DNA of 64,000 nt from Falsibacillus pallidus (GCF_003350505.1 NZ_QQAY01000002.1:306276-370275), one strand, 5' to 3'. Numbered from the stretch's first letter, positions 47,592-57,091 are shown. Translations and numbers: made by a program. The notes: generated by a model from the letters alone, not told the origin.

Positions 47592-49367
47592 ATGTTCGAA
47601 CATTACATAAAGCTATATTTTAACGGAAGAGAAAAACGAAATTTTCCAACAGTCGAAATGACTCTCGATGAAATATCCACACTACTCTTTTGCACAAACC
47701 GAAACAGCAAGCTTGTCATTGACCGGTTGATTAAAGGGCAATGGATCGAGTGGGCTCCTGGCAGGGGAAGGGGAAACAAATCCCGGATGACTTTCCTGGA
47801 AAACCCCGAAGCACTCCTTTCAGCAATGTGCAAAGAAATGGTCCAAAACGGCGACTTGCAGAATGCTTCTAAATACATGGAAGAATACCAAACGTTCTTT
47901 CCAAAACTTATGGATCAGTTCAAGGAATGGATGGAAAGTTTATTCGGATTCCATCAGGAAGAAACGATAGAAGGGAAGAAGGATATCCTCCGGTTAAAAG
48001 TAAACATCACGTCGTTTTTCCCGAGCCTGGATCCCAAATGGGCGCAGCTCCGATCCCAAAGCCATGTCGTCAAGCAGCTTTTTGACACGCTGGTAGTGTT
48101 TGATCCCCGCACCAAAACCATAAAGCCTCATCTGGCCTTTCACTGGGAATATGATGAGCAAAGGTTCAAATGGACTTTTTACATAAGAAAAGGTGTTTTC
48201 TTTCATGATGGGACTCCATTGAGGGCCGAACATGCTGCCAAATCCCTGCTTGAACTCAAGTTTGATAGAAGCCACCCATTTCAGTGGATGCTTTCACAGG
48301 TGGAATCTATTGAAGCAACAGAAGAATACATAGTAGAACTGGTTTTAAAAGAAACTCATGCCTTCTTCCTATCCATTCTGGCAGACGAAAGATGTTCCAT
48401 TGTTCGTTACAATCAAAATGCTGAAGGACATGAACCATTGATAGGAACTGGTCCATTCTCCTTGGAAAAACTAAATGATGACCGGCTCATAATAAAAGCA
48501 AACGACCACTATTTCAATGGCCGGCCATTTTTGGATTTTGTGGAACTCTGGAATGAAGAAAGCATTCCGGGGCTAAAAGAAGCAGGCAGCTCAGCGTTCG
48601 AGTTCATGTCTTATGTCCACCCATCCGATCCTGAATCCTCCGGAAATCGAACAAAATCCATTGAATGGAATACACAATTCGTTTCCATCAATACTAGAAA
48701 ACAAGGAGTCTGCCAGAATAATAATTTCCGAAAACTTCTCCACTCCATTTTAGACCCGGCCTTGATGAAAAAGGAGTTGGGTGGTCCGAGAGGGGATATA
48801 GCAAATGGAATTCTCCCAGGAGCGGCAGAAATAAAGCGTGATAGCGTTTCAGAAGCTGATCTCCTAAGGACTTCAGGCTACAAAGGGGAAACGTTGAAGC
48901 TTTATACATTCACAGACCAGGACCATGTGGAAGAAACGGCATGGATTATAGAGAGATGCGCAGACTACGGGATCAAAATCGAGGCATCCTTCTTTCCCGG
49001 AATCGAGCTCCTTCAGAATCATAGATTAGAGGAAGCCGACCTTGTTCACGATAGCGCCAATATGACCGAACAGATGGAAATGTGTTTCCTGCATCACTTT
49101 TTGTCATCGAACAGCGTCTTGAAAATCCATTTAAGCGAAGCAGCGATGATAGAAGTCGAAGCGATACTTTTAAGAATGGTGAAGATGAGCGAGAGGGAAG
49201 AAAGGCTGCAATGCCTGAGAGAAATAGAAAATATCATGGTTTCAAAAACTCACATCCTCCCTCTCTACCGGAACCAATCCGTTATCGAATACAACCAAGA
49301 TGTGCAAAACATCCAATTGACCAGCGACGGCTGGGTTGAATTTGACCGGGTTTGGTTTAAAAAATAA
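47592..49367 (+). CDS. SgrR-type regulator (HTH plus solute-binding domain)
   Basis: 591 aa from the ATG at 47592 (RBS GAGGGGAGG). The N-terminal SgrR_N-type winged helix (1-110) reads FPTVEMTLDEISTLLFCTNR, then GQWIEWAPGRGRGNKSRMTF. It is fused to an SBP_bac_5 solute-binding domain (about 140-590): FDPRTKTIKPHLAFHWEYDE, FKWTFYIRKGVFFHDGTPLR, LIGTGPFSLEKL. No signal peptide, so the binding domain senses a cytoplasmic ligand. Divergent from an MFS gene, its likely target. E. coli SgrR responds to phosphosugar stress; the ligand here is not known. Confidence 0.87.
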   Translation: MFEHYIKLYFNGREKRNFPTVEMTLDEISTLLFCTNRNSKLVIDRLIKGQWIEWAPGRGRGNKSRMTFLENPEALLSAMCKEMVQNGDLQNASKYMEEYQTFFPKLMDQFKEWMESLFGFHQEETIEGKKDILRLKVNITSFFPSLDPKWAQLRSQSHVVKQLFDTLVVFDPRTKTIKPHLAFHWEYDEQRFKWTFYIRKGVFFHDGTPLRAEHAAKSLLELKFDRSHPFQWMLSQVESIEATEEYIVELVLKETHAFFLSILADERCSIVRYNQNAEGHEPLIGTGPFSLEKLNDDRLIIKANDHYFNGRPFLDFVELWNEESIPGLKEAGSSAFEFMSYVHPSDPESSGNRTKSIEWNTQFVSINTRKQGVCQNNNFRKLLHSILDPALMKKELGGPRGDIANGILPGAAEIKRDSVSEADLLRTSGYKGETLKLYTFTDQDHVEETAWIIERCADYGIKIEASFFPGIELLQNHRLEEADLVHDSANMTEQMEMCFLHHFLSSNSVLKIHLSEAAMIEVEAILLRMVKMSEREERLQCLREIENIMVSKTHILPLYRNQSVIEYNQDVQNIQLTSDGWVEFDRVWFKK

Positions 49368-49396
49368 ATTCATGACAGAATAGGAGATTCATAGAT

Positions 49397-49936
49397 ATGG
49401 ACTATCAAATTAATGAAAACCTGCTATTAAAAGTTTCGGACCCTCAATATGCCGAACAAATGGCAGCATTGATCGACTCGAACAGGGAATACCTGAAAGA
49501 ATGGCTCGGATGGCTTGATTACTCTAAAACCATCGAAGACTCCAGAGCATTTCTTCAAAACTCCCTGGAAAATTATAAAGAAAAAAGAAGCTTCAACACG
49601 ATGATCTTTTTCAAAGGAGAGCCAGTCGGCACAGCGGGCTTTAATACATTTGACTGGAACAATAAAATTGGCACAATTGGCTACTGGCTTGCCCAAGGGT
49701 ATCAAGGACACGGCATCATGACCGAAACCGTTCATTTCCTCACCAATTTGGCATTCAATGAATTCAATCTGAACAAGGTAGAAATCAGGGCAGCCGACAA
49801 AAACAACAAAAGCAGAAGCATTCCAGAAAGATTGGGCTTTAAGCTTGAAGGCACGCTTAGGCAGGCAGAATGGCTGTATGACCATTTCGTTGACCACAGC
49901 GTCTATGGAATGTTGAAAGAAGAATGGAAATCCTAA
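49397..49936 (+). CDS. RimJ/RimL-type GNAT N-acetyltransferase
   Basis: 179 aa. GNAT core: the acetyl-CoA loop is GYWLAQGYQGHGIMTE (variant of Q/RxxGxG/A), preceded by GTAGFNTFDWNNKIGTIGYW and followed by FNEFNLNKVEIRAADKNNKS and SIPERLGFKLEGTLRQAEW. B. subtilis YdaF is a close type. RBS AGGAGATT. It starts 29 bp after the SgrR stop, so read-through is possible. Substrate (protein N-terminus or small amine) unknown. Confidence 0.9.
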   Translation: MDYQINENLLLKVSDPQYAEQMAALIDSNREYLKEWLGWLDYSKTIEDSRAFLQNSLENYKEKRSFNTMIFFKGEPVGTAGFNTFDWNNKIGTIGYWLAQGYQGHGIMTETVHFLTNLAFNEFNLNKVEIRAADKNNKSRSIPERLGFKLEGTLRQAEWLYDHFVDHSVYGMLKEEWKS

Positions 49937-49940
49937 TTTT

Positions 49941-49982
49941 AACAGCCGGCATCCCATACAAAGATGGATGCTGTTTTTTTTC
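49941..49982 (+). terminator. Terminator of the GNAT gene
   Basis: AACAGC and GCTGTT flank inner GCATCC/GGATGC, followed by seven or more T. Confidence 0.8.
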
Positions 49983-50083
49983 AACCTCATAGAAGTTTAG
50001 ACAGACGCCGAAAAGTGGAATAAAAAAATGGAAAGTGGCCCCATACTAAACGAAAGATCTTGGTTGGAAGGAAGGGAGAAACC

Positions 50084-50881
50084 ATGTACAAACTCGTACT
50101 GATCCGCCACGGACAGAGCGTATGGAATCTGGAAAACCGTTTCACCGGCTGGACGGATGTCGATTTGACGGATAATGGTTTGAACGAAGCTCGTGAAGCT
50201 GGCATCATCTTAAGGGAAAATGGATTTCAATTCGATACAGCCTACTGCTCCGTACTGAAAAGATCGATTCGGACCCTTTGGATCATTCTTCATGAAATGG
50301 ATCAGATGTGGGTCCCGGTCAAGAAAAGCTGGAAGCTGAATGAACGCCATTATGGGGCGCTGCAAGGATTGAATAAAGAAGAAACGGCCAAAAAATATGG
50401 CGATGAGCAGGTGCACCAATGGCGGCGTTCCATGAAGGAAAAACCCCCAGCTATCACCAAGGAAGATCCAAGGTTTGAAGCAGATGATCCAAAGTATCGC
50501 GATTTGAAAGAAAATGATTTTCCCCTATCAGAAAACTTAGAGGACACTGAAAAACGGGTGCTTTACTATTGGAACGAAGAAATTGCACCGGTGATTAAGC
50601 AAGGAAATCACGTCATCATTTCCGCCCATGGCAATACACTACGATCCCTGGTCCAGCTCCTCGACCACATTTCAGCGGACGGCATTTCTGATTTGAATAT
50701 CCCGACGAGCATCCCATTGGTCTACGAATTAGATGAAGAATTAAAACCACTGAAACATTACTACTTAAGCATTGTCGGACCGGTGCCGGAAGGGGAGATC
50801 CCTAAGCATATACCGGAGCTGGTGGAAAAAGAAGACCAGCATCTGAAAGAAGACGGCCTGATTGGAGATGCGGGTTTTTAA
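50084..50881 (+). CDS. gpmA: 2,3-bisphosphoglycerate-dependent phosphoglycerate mutase
   Basis: 265 aa from the ATG at 50084 (RBS GAAGGGAG). Histidine phosphatase fold: [20 protein letters not shown] (phospho-acceptor His9 in RHG), [28 protein letters not shown], and the second His in [14 protein letters not shown]. It interconverts 3- and 2-phosphoglycerate. Bacilli usually rely on the cofactor-independent enzyme, so this is a second, non-homologous isozyme. The C-terminus is about 15-30 residues longer than the E. coli enzyme ([19 protein letters not shown]). Confidence 0.93.
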   Translation: MYKLVLIRHGQSVWNLENRFTGWTDVDLTDNGLNEAREAGIILRENGFQFDTAYCSVLKRSIRTLWIILHEMDQMWVPVKKSWKLNERHYGALQGLNKEETAKKYGDEQVHQWRRSMKEKPPAITKEDPRFEADDPKYRDLKENDFPLSENLEDTEKRVLYYWNEEIAPVIKQGNHVIISAHGNTLRSLVQLLDHISADGISDLNIPTSIPLVYELDEELKPLKHYYLSIVGPVPEGEIPKHIPELVEKEDQHLKEDGLIGDAGF

Positions 50882-50892
50882 AATGTTTTCTA

Positions 50893-50926
50893 AGTGAAGC
50901 CTTTCCTGGAAGGGCTTCATTTTTCT
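50893..50926 (+). terminator. Terminator of gpmA
   Basis: TGAAGCCTTTCC and GGAAGGGCTTCA pair (one G-T) and are followed by TTTTTC. Confidence 0.8.
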
Positions 50927-51011
50927 ATCATTTAAATTCGAGAACTTCCTTCGCCACTTTAAGTAAAAAAGCAGTATAATAGTTAAAAAGATTCCTATAA
51001 GGAGAGACGCT

Positions 51012-53186
51012 ATGAAAGTGATTATCGCCGAAAAGCCCGACCAAGGGGCTACGTTGGCATCGCCTTTTAAACATAAGAAGCAGCAGGGCTACATTGAAAT
51101 CCTTCCCACAGAACTCTTCCCAAATGGCGCTTACGTCACTTGGGCCATCGGGCATCTTTGCCAATTGGCTCCCCCGGAAAAATACAACCCTCAATGGAAA
51201 AAATGGACCCTCGAACAGCTGCCGATCATTCCTGAAAGATTCCAATATGAAGTGGAGCGCACGAAAGCTAAGCAGTTCAATGTCGTTAAATCCATCCTGA
51301 AAAAACCGGAAGTGACAGAAATCATCCATGCCGGGGATGCCGGACGGGAAGGCGAGCTCATCGTCAGGAATGTCATTCACTTGTCCGGTGTCAAAAAACC
51401 GATGAAGCGCCTCTGGATTTCCTCATTGACGAAGAAATCGATAATCGAAGGATTCGAACGGCTCCTGGATGAAACGGAAACCAAAAATGTCTACTACGAG
51501 GCGTATACGAGAGCATGTGCAGATTGGCTTATCGGCATGAATGCATCCCGTGTATTCAGCATTCTCTTGAAGCAAAAAGGCATTCAGGACGTATTCTCCG
51601 CTGGGAGGGTGCAGACCCCGACGCTAGCTCTGATCGTTAAGCGGGAAAAAGAAATAGAAGATTTTAAATCGGAGCCGTTTTGGGAAGTCATGGCGAAGTT
51701 CAAAATCAATGGACATACATACGAAGGAAAATGGCATAAGGAACAAGAATCCCGATTAAAGGATGCGGAAACAGCAGAGAAAATTGCAGCTTTCTGCCAA
51801 GGAAAGCCCGCTCAAGTGGAAGAATCGGAAAAAGAACGGAAGGAATTTCAGCCGCCGCTATTATTCAATCTGTCTGCACTGCAGGCAACGGCGAATAAAA
51901 TCTTTTCTTTCCCGCCTAAAAAAACGTTGGACATCACCCAGGCGCTTTACCAAAAAGGAATCGTTTCCTATCCGCGCTCCGATTCCAACTATGTCACACC
52001 CGGTGAAGCAGAAACGTTCCCGGAGATCCTTCGGAAGATCAGCCAGTTTGATGATTATAAAGATTATTTTCCGCTGCCGTTTAAATCCATCCTAAACAAT
52101 AAGCGCTTCGTGAATGAAAAGAAAGTGACAGACCACTATGCCATCATTCCGACAGAGCAAGTGAAGGATCCTTCCAAGCTTTCAGGGGACGAACGGAAAA
52201 TATACGACCTAATAGTGAAACGCCTCATAGCAGCGCATCATGAAAAAGCCATCTTTGACTATACGACGCTCAACACTTTGGTAGATGGCCGTGCATCCTT
52301 TATCTCAAAAGGGAAGCAGCAGATCCAAGAAGGTTGGAGAAAAGTCATTTTCCAACAGGAAGAAGGGGAAAATGATGTCCTCCTTCCGCCTGTTCAAAAG
52401 AATGACGCAGGAAACGTTCAAAAAGCATGGGTAAAAGAAGGGAAGACCCAGCCTCCGAAACGCTATACAGAAGGCCAGCTCATTACGTTGATGAAGACGG
52501 CCGGAAAGCATTTGAACAATGAAGATTTGGAGAAAGTCCTGATGAAGACAGAAGGGCTTGGAACAGAGGCTACCAGATCAGGAATCATCACGATGCTGAA
52601 GACAAGGAATTACATTGATGTCCGGAAGAATCAGGTCTTTGCTACTGATAAAGGGAAGCTATTGATTGACGCCATCGGGGAAAAAATACTGGCATCTCCT
52701 GAAATGACCGCTAAATGGGAACAGCGTCTGAGCGAAATCGGCGAGGGTGGCGCTTCACCTGGTGTGTTCATGGAACAAGTGAAGAAGCTCTCTTTGAAAA
52801 TAATTGAAGATGCAAAGGACCAGTCCTCAAGCTGGGATTTTACCCGATATTCCGTTGAACCGAAAAATAATTCTAAATCAAAATTCAGCAGGGGCTCTTC
52901 TACCAAAACCCAGGAGGACCTTGGCCCATGCCCGGTCTGCCAAACTGGTCAGGTAGTAGACAAAGGAAAGCTGTATGGATGTTCAAACTATCAAAACACC
53001 AAATGCGGCTTCACATTTTCAAAAAAGATCCTGGGCAAAAGCGTCTCTGCTGCGAATATGAAAAAAATCATCAAATCGGGCGAGTCCAACCTTATCAAAG
53101 GCTTCAAAAAGGGCGAAAAAACTTTCAATGCGAAGCTTGGCTGGAAGGACGGAAAATTGAATTTTTTGTTTGAGCAGACGAAATGA
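51012..53186 (+). CDS. topB: DNA topoisomerase III
   Basis: 724 aa. An N-terminal TOPRIM domain (MKVIIAEKPDQGATLASPF, then AGDAGREGELIVRNV with the DxDxE-type acidic residues), the topo IA core with the catalytic tyrosine in KGIVSYPRSDSNYV (about residue 315), and a C-terminal zinc-like segment CPVCQTGQVVDKGKLYGCSN then KCGFTFSKKILGKSVSAANM. It relaxes or decatenates negatively supercoiled DNA. RBS AAGGAGAG. Length is normal for Bacillus TopB. Confidence 0.95.
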   Translation: MKVIIAEKPDQGATLASPFKHKKQQGYIEILPTELFPNGAYVTWAIGHLCQLAPPEKYNPQWKKWTLEQLPIIPERFQYEVERTKAKQFNVVKSILKKPEVTEIIHAGDAGREGELIVRNVIHLSGVKKPMKRLWISSLTKKSIIEGFERLLDETETKNVYYEAYTRACADWLIGMNASRVFSILLKQKGIQDVFSAGRVQTPTLALIVKREKEIEDFKSEPFWEVMAKFKINGHTYEGKWHKEQESRLKDAETAEKIAAFCQGKPAQVEESEKERKEFQPPLLFNLSALQATANKIFSFPPKKTLDITQALYQKGIVSYPRSDSNYVTPGEAETFPEILRKISQFDDYKDYFPLPFKSILNNKRFVNEKKVTDHYAIIPTEQVKDPSKLSGDERKIYDLIVKRLIAAHHEKAIFDYTTLNTLVDGRASFISKGKQQIQEGWRKVIFQQEEGENDVLLPPVQKNDAGNVQKAWVKEGKTQPPKRYTEGQLITLMKTAGKHLNNEDLEKVLMKTEGLGTEATRSGIITMLKTRNYIDVRKNQVFATDKGKLLIDAIGEKILASPEMTAKWEQRLSEIGEGGASPGVFMEQVKKLSLKIIEDAKDQSSSWDFTRYSVEPKNNSKSKFSRGSSTKTQEDLGPCPVCQTGQVVDKGKLYGCSNYQNTKCGFTFSKKILGKSVSAANMKKIIKSGESNLIKGFKKGEKTFNAKLGWKDGKLNFLFEQTK

Positions 53187-53263
53187 CAACAAATTTTGAC
53201 AAAAAATGATGACGATTTAAATATTACTGTGCTATAATTTCCCTTAGCGGAAAAATTGAATAG

Positions 53264-53462
53264 CAGGCTGCTTAAAAGTCGCCTGCAGTCGTACAAATAT
53301 CGGTGAAAATGCGGTGATAAGCCCATTTTCTTAAAAGGGAAGTTGGTGAAACTCCAACGCGGTCCCGCCACTGTAATTGAGAGCAAGCTGTTTATTACCA
53401 CTGTGCATTGATGCATGGGAAGGTGCAGCGAGCGATGATCAAGAGCCAGGAGACCTGCCGAT
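53264..53462 (+). promoter_or_regulatory. Cobalamin riboswitch (aptamer)
   Basis: Landmarks in order: GGTGAAAATGCGGTGATAA, AAAGGGAAGTTGGTGAAACT, AACGCGGTCCCGCCACTGT, then GAGAGCCAGGAGACCTGCCG (B12 box region). All are conserved parts of the adenosylcobalamin-type riboswitch. It precedes the btuF-like gene; vitamin B12 binding should switch the downstream hairpin to termination. Confidence 0.93.
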
Positions 53463-53593
53463 TTTGATGTATGCACCAATAAACCTACGAGGATAGGAAG
53501 GTGTATAATGGCCGATGTGATTTTAAGAATCGCTGCCACTATACATACCATCCTGCTCAAGGTAATTTGAGCAGGATTTTTTGTTTTTTCCTA
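53463..53593 (+). promoter_or_regulatory. Expression platform and terminator of the cobalamin riboswitch
   Basis: GTGTATAATGGC can pair with GCCACTATACATAC to form an antiterminator. The terminator stem ATCCTGCTCAA (53550-53560) and TTGAGCAGGAT (53567-53577) is followed by TTTTTTG. A 20-codon ORF (ATG 53508, AGGAAGG upstream) ends inside the terminator stem. Confidence 0.75.
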
Positions 53594-53624
53594 GACGAGC
53601 AAAGGACTAAAAGGAGAGAAACAC

Positions 53625-54599
53625 ATGAAACGAATCATCACCCTTCTATTTTCGATTCTTTTAATTGCAGGCCTGATGACAGGCTGTGCACAGGATGCGA
53701 AAAACGAAACAGGAAAAGACCAGCAAGGAAAAACCGAACAATCAAAAGAAGCTGCCTTTCCAACCACATTTAAAGACGCCATCGGCAATGAAATCACCTT
53801 AAAAGAAGAGCCGAAGAAAATTGTTTCGCTGATTCCAAGCAACACAGAAGTCGTTTACGGTTTGGGGATGGGGGACAAAATTGTTGGTGTAACCGATTTT
53901 GACAACTATCCTAAAGAGGTGGCCAAAAAAGAAAAAATCGGCAACATGGTATTCAATGTAGAGAAAATCATCGGATTGCAGCCGGATGTCGTGTTAGCCC
54001 ATGAATCCACTGCCAAATCGGCTGAAGCAGGTTTGAAACAAATCAAAGATGCCGGCATCCCTGTCGTTGTGATAAATGACGCGAATAATTTTGACAGCGT
54101 CTATCAATCGATTGAACTGATTGGAAAGACAATAGGGGCAAAAGATCAAGCAGACAAAATGGTGAACAGGATGAAAGAAAAAATCAATGCCATTGCAGAA
54201 AAAGCCCAATCCATCCCTGACGATCAGATGAAAAGTGTCTATGTGGAAGTGTCCCCGGAGCCTGAATTGTTTACAACAGGGAAAGGAACATTCCTTGATG
54301 AAATGCTTCAGATCATTCACGCTAAAAATGCAGCAGGTGATCAGGAAGGATGGGCGAAGATGTCAGATGAGTCTGTCATTGCCTTGAAACCGGATGTCAT
54401 TATCACAACATGCGGTGCGTTTGTGAAAGATCCAGTGAATGATATCTTGAATCGAAAAGGCTGGGAGCAGGTGCCTGCCATTCAGAACAAACAAGTCTAC
54501 GATGTCGATACAGACCTGGTGACGCGTTCAGGTCCTAGACTTGCAGAGGGGATCGAAGAACTTGCGAAAGTCATTTACCCAGAGAAATTTGCAAAATAA
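53625..54599 (+). CDS. btuF: Cobalamin ABC transporter substrate-binding lipoprotein
   Basis: 324 aa. Lipoprotein signal with lipobox LMTGC (Cys21 or so). A BtuF/FepB-type binding fold follows: FPTTFKDAIGNEITLKEEPK, KIVSLIPSNTEVVYGLGMGD, VGVTDFDNYPKEVAKKEKIG and the terminal LVTRSGPRLAEGIEELAKVI. It captures B12 or its precursors outside the membrane. RBS AAAAGGAGAG. First gene of a three-gene operon under the cobalamin riboswitch, corresponding to B. subtilis yvrC. Confidence 0.92.
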   Translation: MKRIITLLFSILLIAGLMTGCAQDAKNETGKDQQGKTEQSKEAAFPTTFKDAIGNEITLKEEPKKIVSLIPSNTEVVYGLGMGDKIVGVTDFDNYPKEVAKKEKIGNMVFNVEKIIGLQPDVVLAHESTAKSAEAGLKQIKDAGIPVVVINDANNFDSVYQSIELIGKTIGAKDQADKMVNRMKEKINAIAEKAQSIPDDQMKSVYVEVSPEPELFTTGKGTFLDEMLQIIHAKNAAGDQEGWAKMSDESVIALKPDVIITTCGAFVKDPVNDILNRKGWEQVPAIQNKQVYDVDTDLVTRSGPRLAEGIEELAKVIYPEKFAK

Positions 54600-55629
54600 A
54601 TCGTTTATTCCCTACATTTTGGGGATCTTATTTCTAATCGCAGCAGCAATAGCCGGCATATCAGCCGGCTCTTTGTCTATTCCTTTAGTGGACATCATTC
54701 ATCTGTTTTTAAATAAGGAGCTGGGACTGGGCTCCGGCAAGATAAAACCAATGTACGAGTCGATCATCATGGAAATCAGATTTCCACGGGTGCTGTTGGC
54801 CGGATTTGTCGGTGCATCTTTATCAATGGCCGGTGCAGCGTTTCAAGGTTTGCTGCGAAACCCATTGGCTGATCCCTATACATTAGGAGTGTCATCCGGG
54901 GCATCCTTAGGCGCGGTTGCGACTCTCTTCTTTTCACTGTCCATTCCTTTTCTCGGACTTTACACCCTTCCCATCATCAGTATCGGTGCAGCCATTTTAA
55001 CGATGTTCGCGGTGCTTTTTTTTGCGAGAAGTGTGGAGCGTTCCATGAAAGTGGAGACCATTATTTTGACTGGAATCATTTTCAGTTCCTTTCTTGGCGC
55101 ATTTATTTCACTCATGATTGCGCTGACAGGTCAAGAGTTGAGGCAGATCATAGGCTGGCTGCTCGGCAGTGTGTCGATGAGAGGCTGGGATTATGTGAAA
55201 CTGATTGCACCATGCTTCGTGATAGGATCTGTACTGCTAATGGCTAATGCAAAGGAGCTTAATGTCCTTTCCTACGGGGAAGAACGTGCACAGCATTTAG
55301 GCGTCAATGTTCAAAGAAGAAAGATGATGATTCTTGCGGCCGGCTCGATTTTGACAGGGGCTGCGGTCGCAGTGTCAGGTACGATTGGATTTGTCGGATT
55401 GGTCATTCCCCATTTCATCAGGCTGATCTGGGGGCCGCCGCATGGCAGACTTTTGATCCTATCGGGGCTTTTTGGTGCTGGATTTTTGATTTTGGCAGAT
55501 CTTGCTGCCCGTATCGTCATCGCACCGTCTGAGCTGCCGATCGGTGTCATCACTTCATTGATTGGTGCGCCTGTCTTTGCGTTTATTTTAATGCGGAATC
55601 GGAAGGGGGGACGGAAGCGCCATGCTTAA
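54589..55629 (+). CDS. btuC: Cobalamin ABC transporter permease (FecCD/BtuC family)
   Basis: About 346 aa if started at TTG 54589, which overlaps the btuF stop; TTG 54562 (behind GAGGGG) or 54541 are alternatives because no ATG is available. Nine or ten transmembrane helices with the family motifs FPRVLLAGFVGASLSMAGAA, FQGLLRNPLADPYTLGVSSG and PHFIRLIWGPPHGRLLILSG (the ATPase-contact and coupling region). Corresponds to B. subtilis yvrB. The use of a TTG start in the overlap suggests translational coupling to btuF. Confidence 0.9.
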   Translation: MQNKSFIPYILGILFLIAAAIAGISAGSLSIPLVDIIHLFLNKELGLGSGKIKPMYESIIMEIRFPRVLLAGFVGASLSMAGAAFQGLLRNPLADPYTLGVSSGASLGAVATLFFSLSIPFLGLYTLPIISIGAAILTMFAVLFFARSVERSMKVETIILTGIIFSSFLGAFISLMIALTGQELRQIIGWLLGSVSMRGWDYVKLIAPCFVIGSVLLMANAKELNVLSYGEERAQHLGVNVQRRKMMILAAGSILTGAAVAVSGTIGFVGLVIPHFIRLIWGPPHGRLLILSGLFGAGFLILADLAARIVIAPSELPIGVITSLIGAPVFAFILMRNRKGGRKRHA

Positions 55630-57091
55630 TGTAAAAAACCTGACAGCTGGATATGAGGCAAAGCCGATCCTGAAGAATGTTTCTTTTGACGTCAAAAAAG
55701 GGGAATTCTTCGGGATAGCAGGACCGAATGGCTGCGGCAAGACCACACTCCTGAAGAGCTTGACCCATTTGATCAAAAAGGAGAATGGTGAAATCATCTT
55801 GGATGGGAAGCCGATTGAAAAATATTCTGCCAAAGACTTTGCCAAAAAGGCGGCCGTTCTTCCGCAGATGTCACCCCAAACTTTTTCTTATACGGTTAAA
55901 GAAACCGTAGCCCTCGGCAGATATGCACACAAACGCGGCCTTTTCCATACATGGACTGAACATGACGAACAGATTGTCCAATCCGTGATGGAGCAGACCG
56001 GGGTCCGTCATCTTGAGTCTGCGCAAATCTCCGAATGTTCTGGTGGAGAGCAGCAGCGTATTTTCCTTGCCCAGGCCCTTGCGCAAGAACCTGAGATTTT
56101 GCTATTGGATGAACCGACAAACCATTTAGATCTTTCCTTTCAAAAAGAGCTGATGGATTTATTGAAGCAGTGGACGCTGGAGAGAAAACTTACAGTTATT
56201 TCGATTTTTCACGATTTGAATCTGGCGAGTCTTTACTGCGACCGCATCCTCTTGATGGAAAACGGGGAAGTAATGGCGGTAGATGCACCGAAGAAAGTAT
56301 TGAAGGAAGAGCTGATCGAAGAAGTTTATAATACCAGCATTCAAAAGCAGGCGCATCCTTCTGTTGCCAAGCCGCAGATGCTGCTAGTGCCTGAATATAT
56401 CGAAAAGAATCAATCCCCGGAAATTAATGATTCTTTTCTAACTATCGGTGAGTCTCATCTTGTTATTCAGTCACCGATGCCTTTAAAAACCTTATCCTCT
56501 GGAGTGACAGGAGCGGGATTGGGATGGCACAGAAGCTTTATGATCCGAAGGGTGCCGCCTGAATACAGTCACTTGAACTACCAGGAAGAAATGGCAAATT
56601 ACTTGATAGAGAATGACTTCGATCCAATGGAAACAGTCGGTTTCATGACAGCCGTAAACTTGGAAGATGCGGCTTATCATCTATATCGTGCCAGTGCTTT
56701 TTCCGTCTTCATCCTTGTCACTGCCGGAACTGCCAATGCAATCGATGCGTCGAAGCATGAAGATTTCCGCGATGAATATCTTTCACCTGGTACCATCAAT
56801 ACGTGGATATTCGTCAATGGAAAACTATCTGAAGAAGCCTTCATCCAAGGGATCGTCACAGCGACTGAAGCAAAGGTCAAAGTCATGCAGGATGAAGAAA
56901 TCATTGACCCGACAACAGGGACTACTGCCACGGGAACGTCAACGGACAGCATATCCATTGCAGCAACACAATCGGGTGAAGAACATCCTTTTGCCGGAAC
57001 CATGACAGCCCTTGGTCAAATGATCAGTAGAGGCGTGTATGAATGTACGAGAAAAGCCGTCCATAACTATAGAAAACGGATCAGTAACTAA
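55622..57091 (+). CDS. yvrA: ABC ATPase fused to CbiZ adenosylcobinamide amidohydrolase
   Basis: 489 aa. The first 250 residues are an ABC ATPase: Walker A GPNGCGKT (34-41), signature ECSGGEQQR (138-146, with C for the usual L), Walker B ILLLDEPTNHLD (159-170). The remaining part (about 275-489) is a CbiZ domain: SSGVTGAGLGWHRSFMIRRV, VGFMTAVNLEDAAYHLY, ILVTAGTANAIDASKHEDFR, then GTINTWIFVNGKLSEEAFIQ. CbiZ hydrolyses imported adenosylpseudocobinamide to cobyric acid for remodelling. The fusion ties uptake to salvage and is the yvrA layout of Bacillus. The start overlaps btuC by 8 bp. Confidence 0.92.
   Translation: MLNVKNLTAGYEAKPILKNVSFDVKKGEFFGIAGPNGCGKTTLLKSLTHLIKKENGEIILDGKPIEKYSAKDFAKKAAVLPQMSPQTFSYTVKETVALGRYAHKRGLFHTWTEHDEQIVQSVMEQTGVRHLESAQISECSGGEQQRIFLAQALAQEPEILLLDEPTNHLDLSFQKELMDLLKQWTLERKLTVISIFHDLNLASLYCDRILLMENGEVMAVDAPKKVLKEELIEEVYNTSIQKQAHPSVAKPQMLLVPEYIEKNQSPEINDSFLTIGESHLVIQSPMPLKTLSSGVTGAGLGWHRSFMIRRVPPEYSHLNYQEEMANYLIENDFDPMETVGFMTAVNLEDAAYHLYRASAFSVFILVTAGTANAIDASKHEDFRDEYLSPGTINTWIFVNGKLSEEAFIQGIVTATEAKVKVMQDEEIIDPTTGTTATGTSTDSISIAATQSGEEHPFAGTMTALGQMISRGVYECTRKAVHNYRKRISN

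Noticed and set aside
53501-53773. A 90-codon plus-strand ORF across the riboswitch platform and the btuF start
   Set aside because: It reads through the terminator and out of frame over the btuF signal peptide.
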